From Nitrospirota bacterium (GTDB taxonomy: Bacteria; Nitrospirota; UBA9217): a stretch of 57,591 nt of DNA. Shown in pieces: positions 7,943 through 15,933 of the stretch; within the stretch, counting starts at the first letter, position 1, and each line of letters begins with the position of its first letter. The notes beneath the pieces were generated by a model that saw nothing but the letters and a program-made list of their open reading frames with translations, ran no database searches and had not been told where the DNA came from. Position numbers and translations under genes: made by a program. Location: contig JAGVOT010000101.1 of assembly GCA_020052615.1 (NCBI GenBank), forward strand, positions 1 through 57,591, in the 5' to 3' direction.

Positions 7943-8103
7943 GAATTGCGGATTTCGGATATCGGATTGCGGAATAATAAACAGGCCTTAGAATAATCTA
8001 GTCGGGGATCAGTTCCGCCAAGGCATGAAGCCACTGTCATTTATCCGTGTGCATCCGTGGTTAATCGGTTTCCTGATACTATCTGTGTTCATCTGTGGTT
8101 ATA
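7943..8103. repeat. Phrase-like intergenic repeats between proB and proA
   Basis: Two kinds of element. First, 7943-7975 reads GAATTGCGGATTTCGGATAT then CGGATTGCGGAAT, a near-tandem of CGGAT words. Second, a 24-base unit TATCCGTGTGCATCCGTGG(TTAAT) at 8042-8065 recurs at 8080-8103 as TATCTGTGTTCATCTGTGG(TTATA), 19 of 24 matching. No gene is seen in this gap. The words resemble repeats at 5231, 9388 and 31262. Confidence 0.6.
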
Positions 8104-8122
8104 TTGAATTGTTGGAGGTTTC

Positions 8123-9379
8123 ATGGACATCAAGCTATATGTGACCGAGAAAGCGAGGAAGGCCAAGGCCGCGTCGCGGCAACTGGCGAACATCTCAACA
8201 GAGATCAAGAACAACGCCCTGTTCAAGATGGCGAAGGGACTTGAGGCCGAGGCAGCGAAGCTCATTTCCGAGAACCGGAAGGACCTCATGGAGGCCGAGA
8301 AGAAGGGGCTGTCAAAGGCCATGATCGACCGACTGACCCTGAATCCCGACCGCATCAAGGCCATGGCCGATGGTCTTCGCGAGGTGGCAGCGCTTCCCGA
8401 TCCGGTCGGCGAGATCGCCAGGATGGCGAGAAGGCCCAACGGCATGGAGGTCGGCAGGATGCGCGTGCCCATCGGGCTCATCGGCATCATTTTCGAGTCC
8501 CGTCCCAACGTTACTGCCGATTCTGCGGCGCTCTGCCTCAAGTCGGGCAACGGTGTGCTGCTGCGCGGGGGATCCGAGGCTGTCCATTCCAACATTGCCA
8601 TCGTCGACGTCCTCTCAAAGGCCGGCGCGGAGGCGAGGATCCCCGACGGCGCCATTTCGTTCATCGAGAATCCCGACCGCGCGTGCGTCATGGAAATGCT
8701 CAAGACGAACCAGTACGTTGACCTCATCATTCCCCGCGGCGGCGAAGGGCTCATCAAAATGGTATCGGAGAACTCCACGATCCCCGTGATCAAGCACGAC
8801 AAGGGTGTCTGCCATGTGTACGTGGACAGCAACGCTGACCTTGCAATGGCTTCGGATATCTGCTTCAACGCCAAGGTCCAGCGGCCGGGCACGTGCAACG
8901 CCATGGAGGCCATGCTGGTGCACAAGGACCTGGCCAGGACGTTCCTGCCCGAGGTCCTGAAACGGTTTGTTCAGGCCAAGGTCGAGATACGCGGCTGCCC
9001 CCGGACCCAGGAGGTCATGCCCGGCATCAAGGCCGCCACGGACAGGGACTGGGACACGGAGTACAACGACCTCGTCCTGAACGTGAAGGTCGTGGACAGC
9101 ATGGATGAGGCGATGGGCCACATCGCGGCCCACGGGTCCCAGCACTCCGAGGCCATCGTTACCAGCGATTACGAAAGGTCGCGGCGCTTCGTCCGGGAAG
9201 TGGACGCATCGGCTGTGTTCGTGAACGCCTCGACACGGCTGAACGACGGGTTCGAGTTCGGCCTGGGCGCCGAGATCGGCATATCGACGACGCGGATCCA
9301 TGCACGCGGGCCCATGGGGCTTGAAGAGCTCACATCCACCAAGTTCATCGTGCTTGGGAGCGGGCAGATAAGAAAGTAA
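8123..9379 (+). CDS. proA: Gamma-glutamyl phosphate reductase
   Basis: 418 residues, full length. An aldehyde-dehydrogenase-like fold with IGIIFESRPNVT near residue 117, the nucleotide-binding SGNGVLLRGGSEA and the catalytic-cysteine segment QRPGTCNAMEA (Cys near 258). It uses NADPH to reduce glutamyl-5-phosphate to the semialdehyde that cyclises toward proline, and channels substrate from ProB in the family. SD GGAGG sits 8 bases before ATG 8123. Confidence 0.98.
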   Translation: MDIKLYVTEKARKAKAASRQLANISTEIKNNALFKMAKGLEAEAAKLISENRKDLMEAEKKGLSKAMIDRLTLNPDRIKAMADGLREVAALPDPVGEIARMARRPNGMEVGRMRVPIGLIGIIFESRPNVTADSAALCLKSGNGVLLRGGSEAVHSNIAIVDVLSKAGAEARIPDGAISFIENPDRACVMEMLKTNQYVDLIIPRGGEGLIKMVSENSTIPVIKHDKGVCHVYVDSNADLAMASDICFNAKVQRPGTCNAMEAMLVHKDLARTFLPEVLKRFVQAKVEIRGCPRTQEVMPGIKAATDRDWDTEYNDLVLNVKVVDSMDEAMGHIAAHGSQHSEAIVTSDYERSRRFVREVDASAVFVNASTRLNDGFEFGLGAEIGISTTRIHARGPMGLEELTSTKFIVLGSGQIRK

Positions 9380-9387
9380 GAGCCTTC

Positions 9388-9497
9388 TCACCGCAGCCAG
9401 AAGCAGGCGCTTCTCAGCGAGGTCGCAGAACACGCTGAGAAGAACAGATGTAACAGGCAAAAAAATCTCAGCGCTCTCCGCGTTCTCTGCGGTAAAA
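9388..9497. repeat. Palindromic intergenic repeat between proA and nadD
   Basis: Inner perfect 10-bp stem CTTCTCAGCG (9410-9419) / CGCTGAGAAG (9433-9442), with outer complementary ends ACCGCAG and CTGCGGT. The second half reads CTCAGCGCTCTCCGCGTTCT then CTGCGGTAA, a phrase-type repeat like those at 5231, 7943 and 31262. It fills most of the 136-base gap. Confidence 0.6.
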
Positions 9498-9515
9498 CGT
9501 ATTCAAGGAGTTTAA

Positions 9516-10175
9516 TTGACTCAACGACTGGGCATTCTCGGCGGGACGTTCAACCCGATCCATTTCGGCCACCTGGCAGCGGCCGAAGAGGTCCGCGACC
9601 GCTTGAAACTGGAAAAGGTCGTCTTTATCCCTTCCTTTCTGCCCCCCCATAAGATCGATGAGGACATCCCTTCCGCCCTGCAGCGGCAGGAGATGGTCAG
9701 GCTTGCCATCAAGGGGAATCCCCATTTCACTGTATCTGATACGGAGATCCGGCGAGGAGGCCGGTCCTATACCGTCGATACGATAGAAGCACTTCAGCAG
9801 TTGCATCCCGGCGCGGAACTGTATTTTCTGACCGGTCTCGATTCCTTTCTGGAGATCAGGACCTGGAAGGACTGGGGCCGGCTTCTGACGCTCTGCTCGT
9901 TCGTTGTCCTGTCACGGGAAGGATACCGGTTCCGCGATATTGCACAACTGGGTTTTCTGGAAGTCCAGGAACGGGAACTTTCGGCGCTTGATGCCCGGGA
10001 GAAAGATCGCATGGTAGCAACGTCCGGAAACATCCATGTGTACTTCGAACGGATACCGTTCTACGATATCTCGTCAACGGACATCCGGAAGCGCATCCGC
10101 GAAGGGCACAGCATCAAATATCACTTGCCTGAAGCGGTTGAACACTATATAATCGAAAATAAATTATATGCTTAA
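9516..10175 (+). CDS. nadD: Nicotinate-nucleotide adenylyltransferase
   Basis: 219 residues from a TTG start that follows SD AAGGAG (9505-9510). LGILGGTFNPIHFGHL carries the (H/T)xGH nucleotidyltransferase motif, SFLPPHK the substrate loop and ISSTDIRKRI the C-terminal signature. It adenylates nicotinate mononucleotide to deamido-NAD. The last 8 bases overlap rsfS, a coupling conserved in many bacteria. Confidence 0.97.
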   Translation: MTQRLGILGGTFNPIHFGHLAAAEEVRDRLKLEKVVFIPSFLPPHKIDEDIPSALQRQEMVRLAIKGNPHFTVSDTEIRRGGRSYTVDTIEALQQLHPGAELYFLTGLDSFLEIRTWKDWGRLLTLCSFVVLSREGYRFRDIAQLGFLEVQERELSALDAREKDRMVATSGNIHVYFERIPFYDISSTDIRKRIREGHSIKYHLPEAVEHYIIENKLYA

Positions 10176-10545
10176 TGCATTGGAGACCGCGCTGCTTGCG
10201 GCGGAAGCAGCAGACGGGAAAAAAGCCTACGACCTTCTGGTCCTGGATCTTCGGGACCTTACGACCATTGCAGATTACTTCGTTATCTGTTCGGCAAGCA
10301 ACACGACCCAGGTGGGGGCGATTGCCGACGGCATCGGCCATGCGCTCGCGCGGGAAGGCGTCCGGCCGTCCCATAGCGAGGGCGGCCCGGAGGCATCGTG
10401 GCTGCTCATGGACTACGGTGACGTGGTCGTTCACATTTTTGATGACCAGGCGCGGTCCTATTACAGCCTCGACCGGCTCTGGGGCGACGCACCGTGCGTT
10501 CCTTTCCCTCTGAAGGCGCAGGTCCTGAAGGGTCTCAAGCCGTGA
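10168..10545 (+). CDS. rsfS: Ribosomal silencing factor (Iojap family)
   Basis: 125 residues. LDLRDLTTIADYFVICSASNTTQ is the RsfS core and WLLMDYGDVVVHIF the conserved C-terminal strand. It binds L14 and blocks subunit joining during starvation in characterised bacteria. It overlaps nadD by 8 bases and shares GTGA with rlmH, so the three genes are translationally coupled. Confidence 0.96.
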   Translation: MLNALETALLAAEAADGKKAYDLLVLDLRDLTTIADYFVICSASNTTQVGAIADGIGHALAREGVRPSHSEGGPEASWLLMDYGDVVVHIFDDQARSYYSLDRLWGDAPCVPFPLKAQVLKGLKP

Positions 10546-11012
10546 AGCTCAGCATCATCTGCATGGGCAAAACGCGGGAGCGGTTCGTACAGGAAGGGAT
10601 CGGCAAATATATCCGGTACCTAACACCCTACGCTCCCACGGAGTTGCGGGAGCTCAAGGAAGAGAAGGTCAATGACCTCAAGGACGCGCCGCTGGTCCGG
10701 CAACGCGAGGCGGTGAAGATCGGCAAGGTCCTGACGCCCGGTTCGCATGTCGTCGCACTGGACGAACGGGGCAGGGAGTTCACCTCCCACGAGTTCGCCG
10801 AATTCCTGAACAGGACGATGGAGAACGGCATCAGAGAGATGTCCTTTGTCCTGGGCGGCGCCATGGGCCTGGCGGAATCCGTGACCGGAAGCGCGCATAC
10901 GGTGCTGGCGATGTCCCGCTGGACGCTGACCCATGAGATGGCCCGGCTGGTGCTGCTGGAGCAGCTTTATCGCGCTTTCACGATCATAAAAGGAAAACCC
11001 TACCATTACTGA
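10542..11012 (+). CDS. rlmH: 23S rRNA pseudouridine-1915 N3-methyltransferase
   Basis: 156 residues from GTG 10542 in the GTGA overlap with rsfS; MKLSIICMGK is the normal family start. A SPOUT methyltransferase with LDERGREFTSHEFA, the SAM-binding FVLGGAMGL knot and the conserved C-terminal LLEQLYRAFTIIKGKPYHY. It methylates pseudouridine in helix 69 of 23S rRNA. Confidence 0.97.
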   Translation: MKLSIICMGKTRERFVQEGIGKYIRYLTPYAPTELRELKEEKVNDLKDAPLVRQREAVKIGKVLTPGSHVVALDERGREFTSHEFAEFLNRTMENGIREMSFVLGGAMGLAESVTGSAHTVLAMSRWTLTHEMARLVLLEQLYRAFTIIKGKPYHY

Positions 11013-11059
11013 GGTTGTTCAGGCAGGGACAGACCTTATAATTCGGGAGAACAGGACAG

Positions 11060-12367
11060 ATGCTGCGTTATATCGTTACCCTCATGGTGATCGTCGTGCT
11101 GGTGGCCGTCGTCTGGCTGGTCGAGATCAATCAGGGCTCGATCACGGTAAATCTGACGCCCACCAAGACCCGTGAGATCACCATAGCCTCGTTCTTCCTC
11201 CTTTCGCTGGCGACGGGGGCCGGCCTCGTGTTCCTGCTCTATCTTATGCGGGATGTGCGAAGGTTCCTGCGCGGGCTTAAGGTCCAGCGCGAACAGAGGA
11301 AACGGAGCAAGATACAGGAGCTCTATACCAAGGGACTGAATGCGCTCCTCGCCAATCGGGGACCTGAGGCGATCACGTTCTTCCAGCGGGTGCTGAACCT
11401 CGATCCCAACCATGTTGACACGCTCCTGCGCATGGGGATAACCCAGCTTCGCCAGAAGAACGTGCAGGAGGCCATCCGCCTCCATCTCAAGGCATGGAAC
11501 CTCCAAAACGACAACCAGGAAGTGATGTTCTCCCTGTCCGCTGACTATGAGGATGCGAAGCGGTACGACGAGGCCATCAAGATGTACCGGGAGATCCTCC
11601 GGAAAGACCCCTCGAACATCACTACACTGACACGCCTCCGGGACCTCTACCACCGGCTGAACCAGTGGGATGAACTGATCGAGACGCAGGCCAGGCTCCT
11701 GTCCAATCCCCTGGGAACGCAGGAACTGGAGGTCGAACACCGGAAACTGATCGGCTTCAAGTACGAACTGGGACGTTCGATGCTGGAGGCGGGCGACCTG
11801 GAGCGGGCGAGAAAGGTCTTCCGCAGCGTGATCAAGCTGGACAAGGATTTCGTGCCTGCCTATCTGGGGCTGGGCGAAGTCTACCTTGAAGAAGGCAAAT
11901 CGAAGGAGGCCGGGCAACTCTGGGAAAAGTCCTACAAGCTGACCTCCTCTGTCCTGCTGCTGCACCGCCTCGAGGACCTCTACCTCAAACAGGGAGAGCC
12001 GGGGAGCGCCATTGAGATCTATAAACAGGCGGTGATCTGGAAACCCCAGGACACGACCCTGAAGTTCTTTCTTGGGAAGCTGTATTATCGTCTCGAGATG
12101 ATCGATGAGGCGTTCGACATCCTTACCACCGTCGACTGGGGCGATCGGGAATATCCTGACGTGCACAAGCTCCTGGGGAACATCTACCTGCGCCGCGGCT
12201 CGCTGGGGCTTGCCGCATCGGAGTTCAAAAAGGCCCTTCGCTTCAAAAAACAGGTGATCGTACCGTACTTCTGTTCGAACTGCCAGCACAGAACGACTGA
12301 GTGGTCGGGACGCTGTCCCAACTGCGGAAAGTGGAACACCTTCGGCGTCAATCTGGAAAAGAACTAG
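11060..12367 (+). CDS. LapA-LapB-like fusion: membrane TPR protein with zinc ribbon
   Basis: 435 residues. Residues 1-70 form a LapA/DUF1049-type unit: TM 3-21, a short periplasmic loop with NQGSITVNLTP, then TM 41-63. Residues 80-400 hold about nine TPR-like repeats. Residues 405-425 form a rubredoxin-like C-x2-C...C-x2-C zinc ribbon as in LapB/YciM. In E. coli LapA and LapB are separate neighbours, and LapB hands LpxC to FtsH to control LPS synthesis. Here both are one polypeptide. It is probably a cytoplasm-facing regulator of LPS assembly; the window's large LPS gene set is consistent with that. Confidence 0.85.
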   Translation: MLRYIVTLMVIVVLVAVVWLVEINQGSITVNLTPTKTREITIASFFLLSLATGAGLVFLLYLMRDVRRFLRGLKVQREQRKRSKIQELYTKGLNALLANRGPEAITFFQRVLNLDPNHVDTLLRMGITQLRQKNVQEAIRLHLKAWNLQNDNQEVMFSLSADYEDAKRYDEAIKMYREILRKDPSNITTLTRLRDLYHRLNQWDELIETQARLLSNPLGTQELEVEHRKLIGFKYELGRSMLEAGDLERARKVFRSVIKLDKDFVPAYLGLGEVYLEEGKSKEAGQLWEKSYKLTSSVLLLHRLEDLYLKQGEPGSAIEIYKQAVIWKPQDTTLKFFLGKLYYRLEMIDEAFDILTTVDWGDREYPDVHKLLGNIYLRRGSLGLAASEFKKALRFKKQVIVPYFCSNCQHRTTEWSGRCPNCGKWNTFGVNLEKN

Positions 12368-12458
12368 GAACCCCATGCAGCCAGAACTGCATTGATCATC
12401 GTCATGTTCTTGGATGATCTCTGCGTACTGGCTCTTTTTACTATTTGAAGGAGCGTTC

Positions 12459-13997
12459 ATGACCGGTAAGACTGTCATCCTCATCGTCCTAGACGGATGG
12501 GGTGTTAATATGAACAAAGAGGGGAATGCCATCGCCGCCGCCCACCCTCCGATCTACGAGAATCTTGTAAAGAACAATCCCCATACGCGGTTGTTTGCCT
12601 CGGGTGAGCACGTCGGCCTCCCGAATGGCCAGATGGGGAACTCCGAGGTGGGGCATTTGAACCTCGGCGCCGGCAGGATCGTGTACCAGGACATCACGCG
12701 CATCACCAAGTCTATCCGCGACGGCGACTTCTTTCAAAATTCTGTTTTGAAGACCGCCATGTCCGCGGCCAGGAAGAACAATTCGGCGCTCCATCTCATG
12801 GGTCTTCTGTCCGATGGAGGCGTTCACAGCCACATCGATCACATTCTTGCTATGTTCGACATGGCGAAGGCGCAGGGCCTCACCCGCGTCTTTTTCCATG
12901 CCTTTCTCGACGGCAGGGATACGCCGCCGTCGAGCGCGCTGGAGTATATCGGACAGTTGGAGAAGCACCTTGTTGCGATCGGCATCGGCAGGATCGCCAC
13001 CGTCTCCGGAAGGTATTATGCCATGGACCGCGACAAACGGTGGGAGCGGGTGCAAAAGGCCTATGAGGCCATGGTCATGGGAGAGGGTGTCCGCAAATTC
13101 TCCGCCATAGAGGCGGTGAAGGACAGCTACGAACACAACCGCACCGATGAGTTCATGCTCCCCACGCTCATCGTGGACCCGCAGACAGACGCCCCTGTGG
13201 GGACCATGACCGACGGAGACGCGGCCATCTTCTGCAACTTTCGCTCTGATCGGGCCCGGGAGATCACGCGGACGCTGACGGATCCAACCTTCGACGGCTT
13301 TGCGCGGCTCAAAGTCCCTGACCTCGCAGGGGTGGTATGCCTCACGACCTATGATGAAACCTTCAACCTGCCGGTCGCCTATCCTCCGGTCCGGCTGACC
13401 CATATACTCGGCGAGGTCGTGAGCGGTCAGGGGCTCCGTCAGCTCCGCATCGCCGAAACGGAGAAATACGCGCACGTGACCTTTTTTTTCAACGGCGGAG
13501 AGGAACAGCCGTTCCCGCTGGAGGACCGGGTCCTCATCCCTTCACCCCGCGACGTGGCGACCTATGACCTGAAACCAGAGATGAGCGCGCGGGAGGTGAC
13601 AGACGAGCTCGTCAAACGCATTCATTCAAAACAGTACTCGTTCGTACTCGCGAACTATGCCAATCCGGACATGGTCGGCCACACCGGCATTCTTGCAGCG
13701 GCGGTGAAGGCGGTCGAGGTCATTGACGAGTGCCTGGGCAGGATAGTAAAAGCGGCACAGGAGACCGGTGCGGTCGTGATGATCACTGCCGACCACGGCA
13801 ATCTCGAGGTTATGACAGACAAGACGACCGGCCAGCCCCATACGGCGCACACGACCGACCCGGTGCCGTTCATTCTCGTGGGGGACAAGGCCGGACTTCG
13901 TGACGACGGCTGTCTGGCGGACGTGGCGCCGACAGTACTGCGGTTCCTGGGAATCCCGCAGCCCGCCGAGATGACGGGGAAAAGCCTCATCGCGTAG
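12459..13997 (+). CDS. gpmI: 2,3-bisphosphoglycerate-independent phosphoglycerate mutase
   Basis: 512 residues, normal length, from ATG 12459 with GAAGGAG five bases upstream. An alkaline-phosphatase-fold enzyme with two Mn sites: VLDGWG at the start, catalytic Ser in GQMGNSEVGHLNLGAGR, GVHSH and DGRDTPP loops, and ITADHGN plus HT ligands at the C-terminus. It interconverts 3- and 2-phosphoglycerate in glycolysis and gluconeogenesis. Confidence 0.98.
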   Translation: MTGKTVILIVLDGWGVNMNKEGNAIAAAHPPIYENLVKNNPHTRLFASGEHVGLPNGQMGNSEVGHLNLGAGRIVYQDITRITKSIRDGDFFQNSVLKTAMSAARKNNSALHLMGLLSDGGVHSHIDHILAMFDMAKAQGLTRVFFHAFLDGRDTPPSSALEYIGQLEKHLVAIGIGRIATVSGRYYAMDRDKRWERVQKAYEAMVMGEGVRKFSAIEAVKDSYEHNRTDEFMLPTLIVDPQTDAPVGTMTDGDAAIFCNFRSDRAREITRTLTDPTFDGFARLKVPDLAGVVCLTTYDETFNLPVAYPPVRLTHILGEVVSGQGLRQLRIAETEKYAHVTFFFNGGEEQPFPLEDRVLIPSPRDVATYDLKPEMSAREVTDELVKRIHSKQYSFVLANYANPDMVGHTGILAAAVKAVEVIDECLGRIVKAAQETGAVVMITADHGNLEVMTDKTTGQPHTAHTTDPVPFILVGDKAGLRDDGCLADVAPTVLRFLGIPQPAEMTGKSLIA

Positions 13998-14059
13998 GTA
14001 TCATGCGCCGATTCCCGATCTCCCCCAACTGACCCAAAGCCCGCGCAATTGTTCCTGGA

Positions 14060-14088
14060 TTGATTAGATTGATACGGAGAAATATGGT
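14060..14088 (+). promoter_or_regulatory. Possible promoter directly in front of comF
   Basis: TTGATT (14060-14065), 17-base spacer, TATGGT (14083-14088). It is a weaker match than the others in the window, but the -10 ends 9 bases before the ATG, the same geometry as three other putatively leaderless genes here. No SD is present before comF. Confidence 0.35.
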
Positions 14089-14097
14089 ACGTGACCA

Positions 14098-14841
14098 ATG
14101 ATCACCATCTCTTCGAGATACCTCTTCACCCGCATCCTCGACTTCATCCTTCCCGCATCATGTGCCTATTGCCGCTCTCCTGTCGGAGATTCCGGTATCC
14201 CGCGTTTCTGCAAGAATTGCTGGGCGGATTTCTCCCCGCTCCAGGGCCCGGTTTGCCCGACCTGCGGCAGGCCCTTCGGATCGCCCGAGTCCCTGACCGA
14301 CAGCCCGGAGCACGAATGTTTTCATTGCAGAAGGACGCCTCCGCATTATGATCAGGCGCTGGCGGCAGGACTGTTCGAGGGCCCTCTCCGCGAGGCGATA
14401 CATGTCTTCAAATACAGGCCGCTGCGCTCGCTGGGAGCACCTCTTGCCGGATGGATGGCCAGGCAGGTCAGGATGACCATACCGCTGGACATGACTGTGC
14501 CGGTACCGCTCCATAAAAAACGTCTGCGGCATCGCGGTTTCAATCAGGCGCTGATGCTCGCCCATGGCATCAGCGATCGCTTTGCGATGCCGTTGAACTA
14601 TGACAACCTCATCCGGGTCCGGTATACCCGTCCCCAGGTGGAGCTGTCGGGCAGGGAACGCGCCGAGAACGTACGGGGCGCGTTCAACCTCATCCGTCCT
14701 GCGGAGGTCCGTGACAAGAGGATATTGCTTATTGACGATGTATTCACCACGGGGGCGACCATGAACGAGTGCGCGAAGGTGTTGAAGGACGCAGGCGCTG
14801 CCTCGGTCACGGTGCTGACCCTTGCACGGACGACAGAATAG
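14098..14841 (+). CDS. comF: ComF-family phosphoribosyltransferase-like protein
   Basis: 247 residues. The N-terminus has a zinc-ribbon set (CAYC, CKNC, CPTC, CFHC between residues 22 and 81). A type I phosphoribosyltransferase fold follows with VPVPLHKKRLRHRGFNQA and the PRPP loop LLIDDVFTTGATMNE. ComF proteins are implicated in DNA uptake with type IV pili; a type IV pilin is encoded 37 kb away. No SD is evident before ATG 14098. Confidence 0.93.
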   Translation: MITISSRYLFTRILDFILPASCAYCRSPVGDSGIPRFCKNCWADFSPLQGPVCPTCGRPFGSPESLTDSPEHECFHCRRTPPHYDQALAAGLFEGPLREAIHVFKYRPLRSLGAPLAGWMARQVRMTIPLDMTVPVPLHKKRLRHRGFNQALMLAHGISDRFAMPLNYDNLIRVRYTRPQVELSGRERAENVRGAFNLIRPAEVRDKRILLIDDVFTTGATMNECAKVLKDAGAASVTVLTLARTTE

Positions 14842-14883
14842 GACGAAGTACAACGTAAAACCATGATGTGCCATGGGCTTTTA

Positions 14884-14912
14884 TTGACATTGCCTTTGCC
14901 AAGTGTTAATAT
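14884..14912 (+). promoter_or_regulatory. Near-perfect sigma-70 promoter of the phoH operon
   Basis: TTGACA (14884-14889), 17-base spacer, TATAAT-like TAATAT (14907-14912). Predicted start near 14919 gives a 40-base leader to the preferred phoH ATG at 14959. It should drive phoH, the HD hydrolase, ybeY and the kinase/phosphatase fusion, all overlapping or adjacent. Confidence 0.75.
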
Positions 14913-14958
14913 TGCATTGAATCTAATGGAGAAATCCGATTTTTCTCCAGGCCCCCTG

Positions 14959-15933
14959 ATGAAAACAACCGCATCGTCCTTCATAGTTCAAAACGTGGAA
15001 ACGATTCCCAGCCTTTTCGGAGATCTTGACAAGAATCTCCGGCTCATCGAAGATATCTATGGTGTTCACCTGAGTGCACGCGGCAGCAAGGTCCAGATCG
15101 AAGGCGAAGAAAAAACGGTCAACAAGGTGGAACGTCTCTTCACTCAGCTCTCCGACATGATCTCCCAGGGTGTCATCACACACAAGGAAGATGTGAGCTC
15201 GGCCATCCGGGCCTTTTCTGCAGCTCCTTCCGCCTCCCTCAAGGAAATATTCCGGGAAACGATCCCCGTATCCAGCAGGAAGCGCCAGGTGGCGGCCAAG
15301 AACGAATCCCAGCGAAAGTATATCGAAGCCATAAAGACGCACGACATCGTCTTCGGCATAGGACCGGCCGGGACCGGTAAGACCTATCTTGCCATGGCCA
15401 TGGCGGTATCTTCGCTCCTCAGGCGCGAAGTCAGCAGGATCATCCTGGTCCGGCCGGCTGTCGAAGCGGGTGAAAAACTGGGGTTCCTTCCCGGCGATCT
15501 CTATGAAAAGATCAATCCCTATCTCCGGCCTTTGTACGATGCGCTCTACGACATGATCGAGACCGAGAAGGCCAATAAACTGGTGGAGCGGGGAGATATC
15601 GAGATCGCGCCCCTGGCGTTCATGCGGGGACGCACGCTGAACGATTCCTTCATCATCCTCGACGAGGCGCAGAACACGACTTCCGAACAGATGAAGATGT
15701 TCCTTACCCGCCTGGGATTCAATTCGAAGACCGTCATCACCGGCGACATTACCCAGATCGACCTGCCGGGCGGCAGGGGTTCGGGGCTCATTGAGGCCCA
15801 GAAGATCATTGAGGGGATCGAAGGCATCCACTTCACCTATTTCACGAACAAGGACGTCGTGCGCCACAGGCTGGTGCAGCAGATCATCAAGGCATACGAG
15901 CAATACGAGGGACAGAATGGCCAGCAGGAATGA
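14959..15933 (+). CDS. phoH: PhoH-family ATPase
   Basis: 324 residues from ATG 14959; earlier ATGs at 14863 and 14926 lie upstream of or nearly on the predicted transcription start. The N-terminal KH-like part (to about 100) has a FGDLDKNLRLIE motif. The ATPase core has Walker A GPAGTGKTY, VRPAVEAGEKLGFLPGD and Walker B FIILDEAQN, with arginine-rich SGLIEA further on. PhoH commonly sits with YbeY in RNA and ribosome quality control. The last 17 bases overlap the next gene. Confidence 0.95.
   Translation: MKTTASSFIVQNVETIPSLFGDLDKNLRLIEDIYGVHLSARGSKVQIEGEEKTVNKVERLFTQLSDMISQGVITHKEDVSSAIRAFSAAPSASLKEIFRETIPVSSRKRQVAAKNESQRKYIEAIKTHDIVFGIGPAGTGKTYLAMAMAVSSLLRREVSRIILVRPAVEAGEKLGFLPGDLYEKINPYLRPLYDALYDMIETEKANKLVERGDIEIAPLAFMRGRTLNDSFIILDEAQNTTSEQMKMFLTRLGFNSKTVITGDITQIDLPGGRGSGLIEAQKIIEGIEGIHFTYFTNKDVVRHRLVQQIIKAYEQYEGQNGQQE

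Noticed and set aside
11036-12532. A 498-residue open frame on the minus strand
   Set aside because: It is fully antisense to the LapA-LapB-like fusion, whose plus-strand reading has TM helices, TPRs and a zinc ribbon. The antisense frame has no SD, domain or plausible composition.
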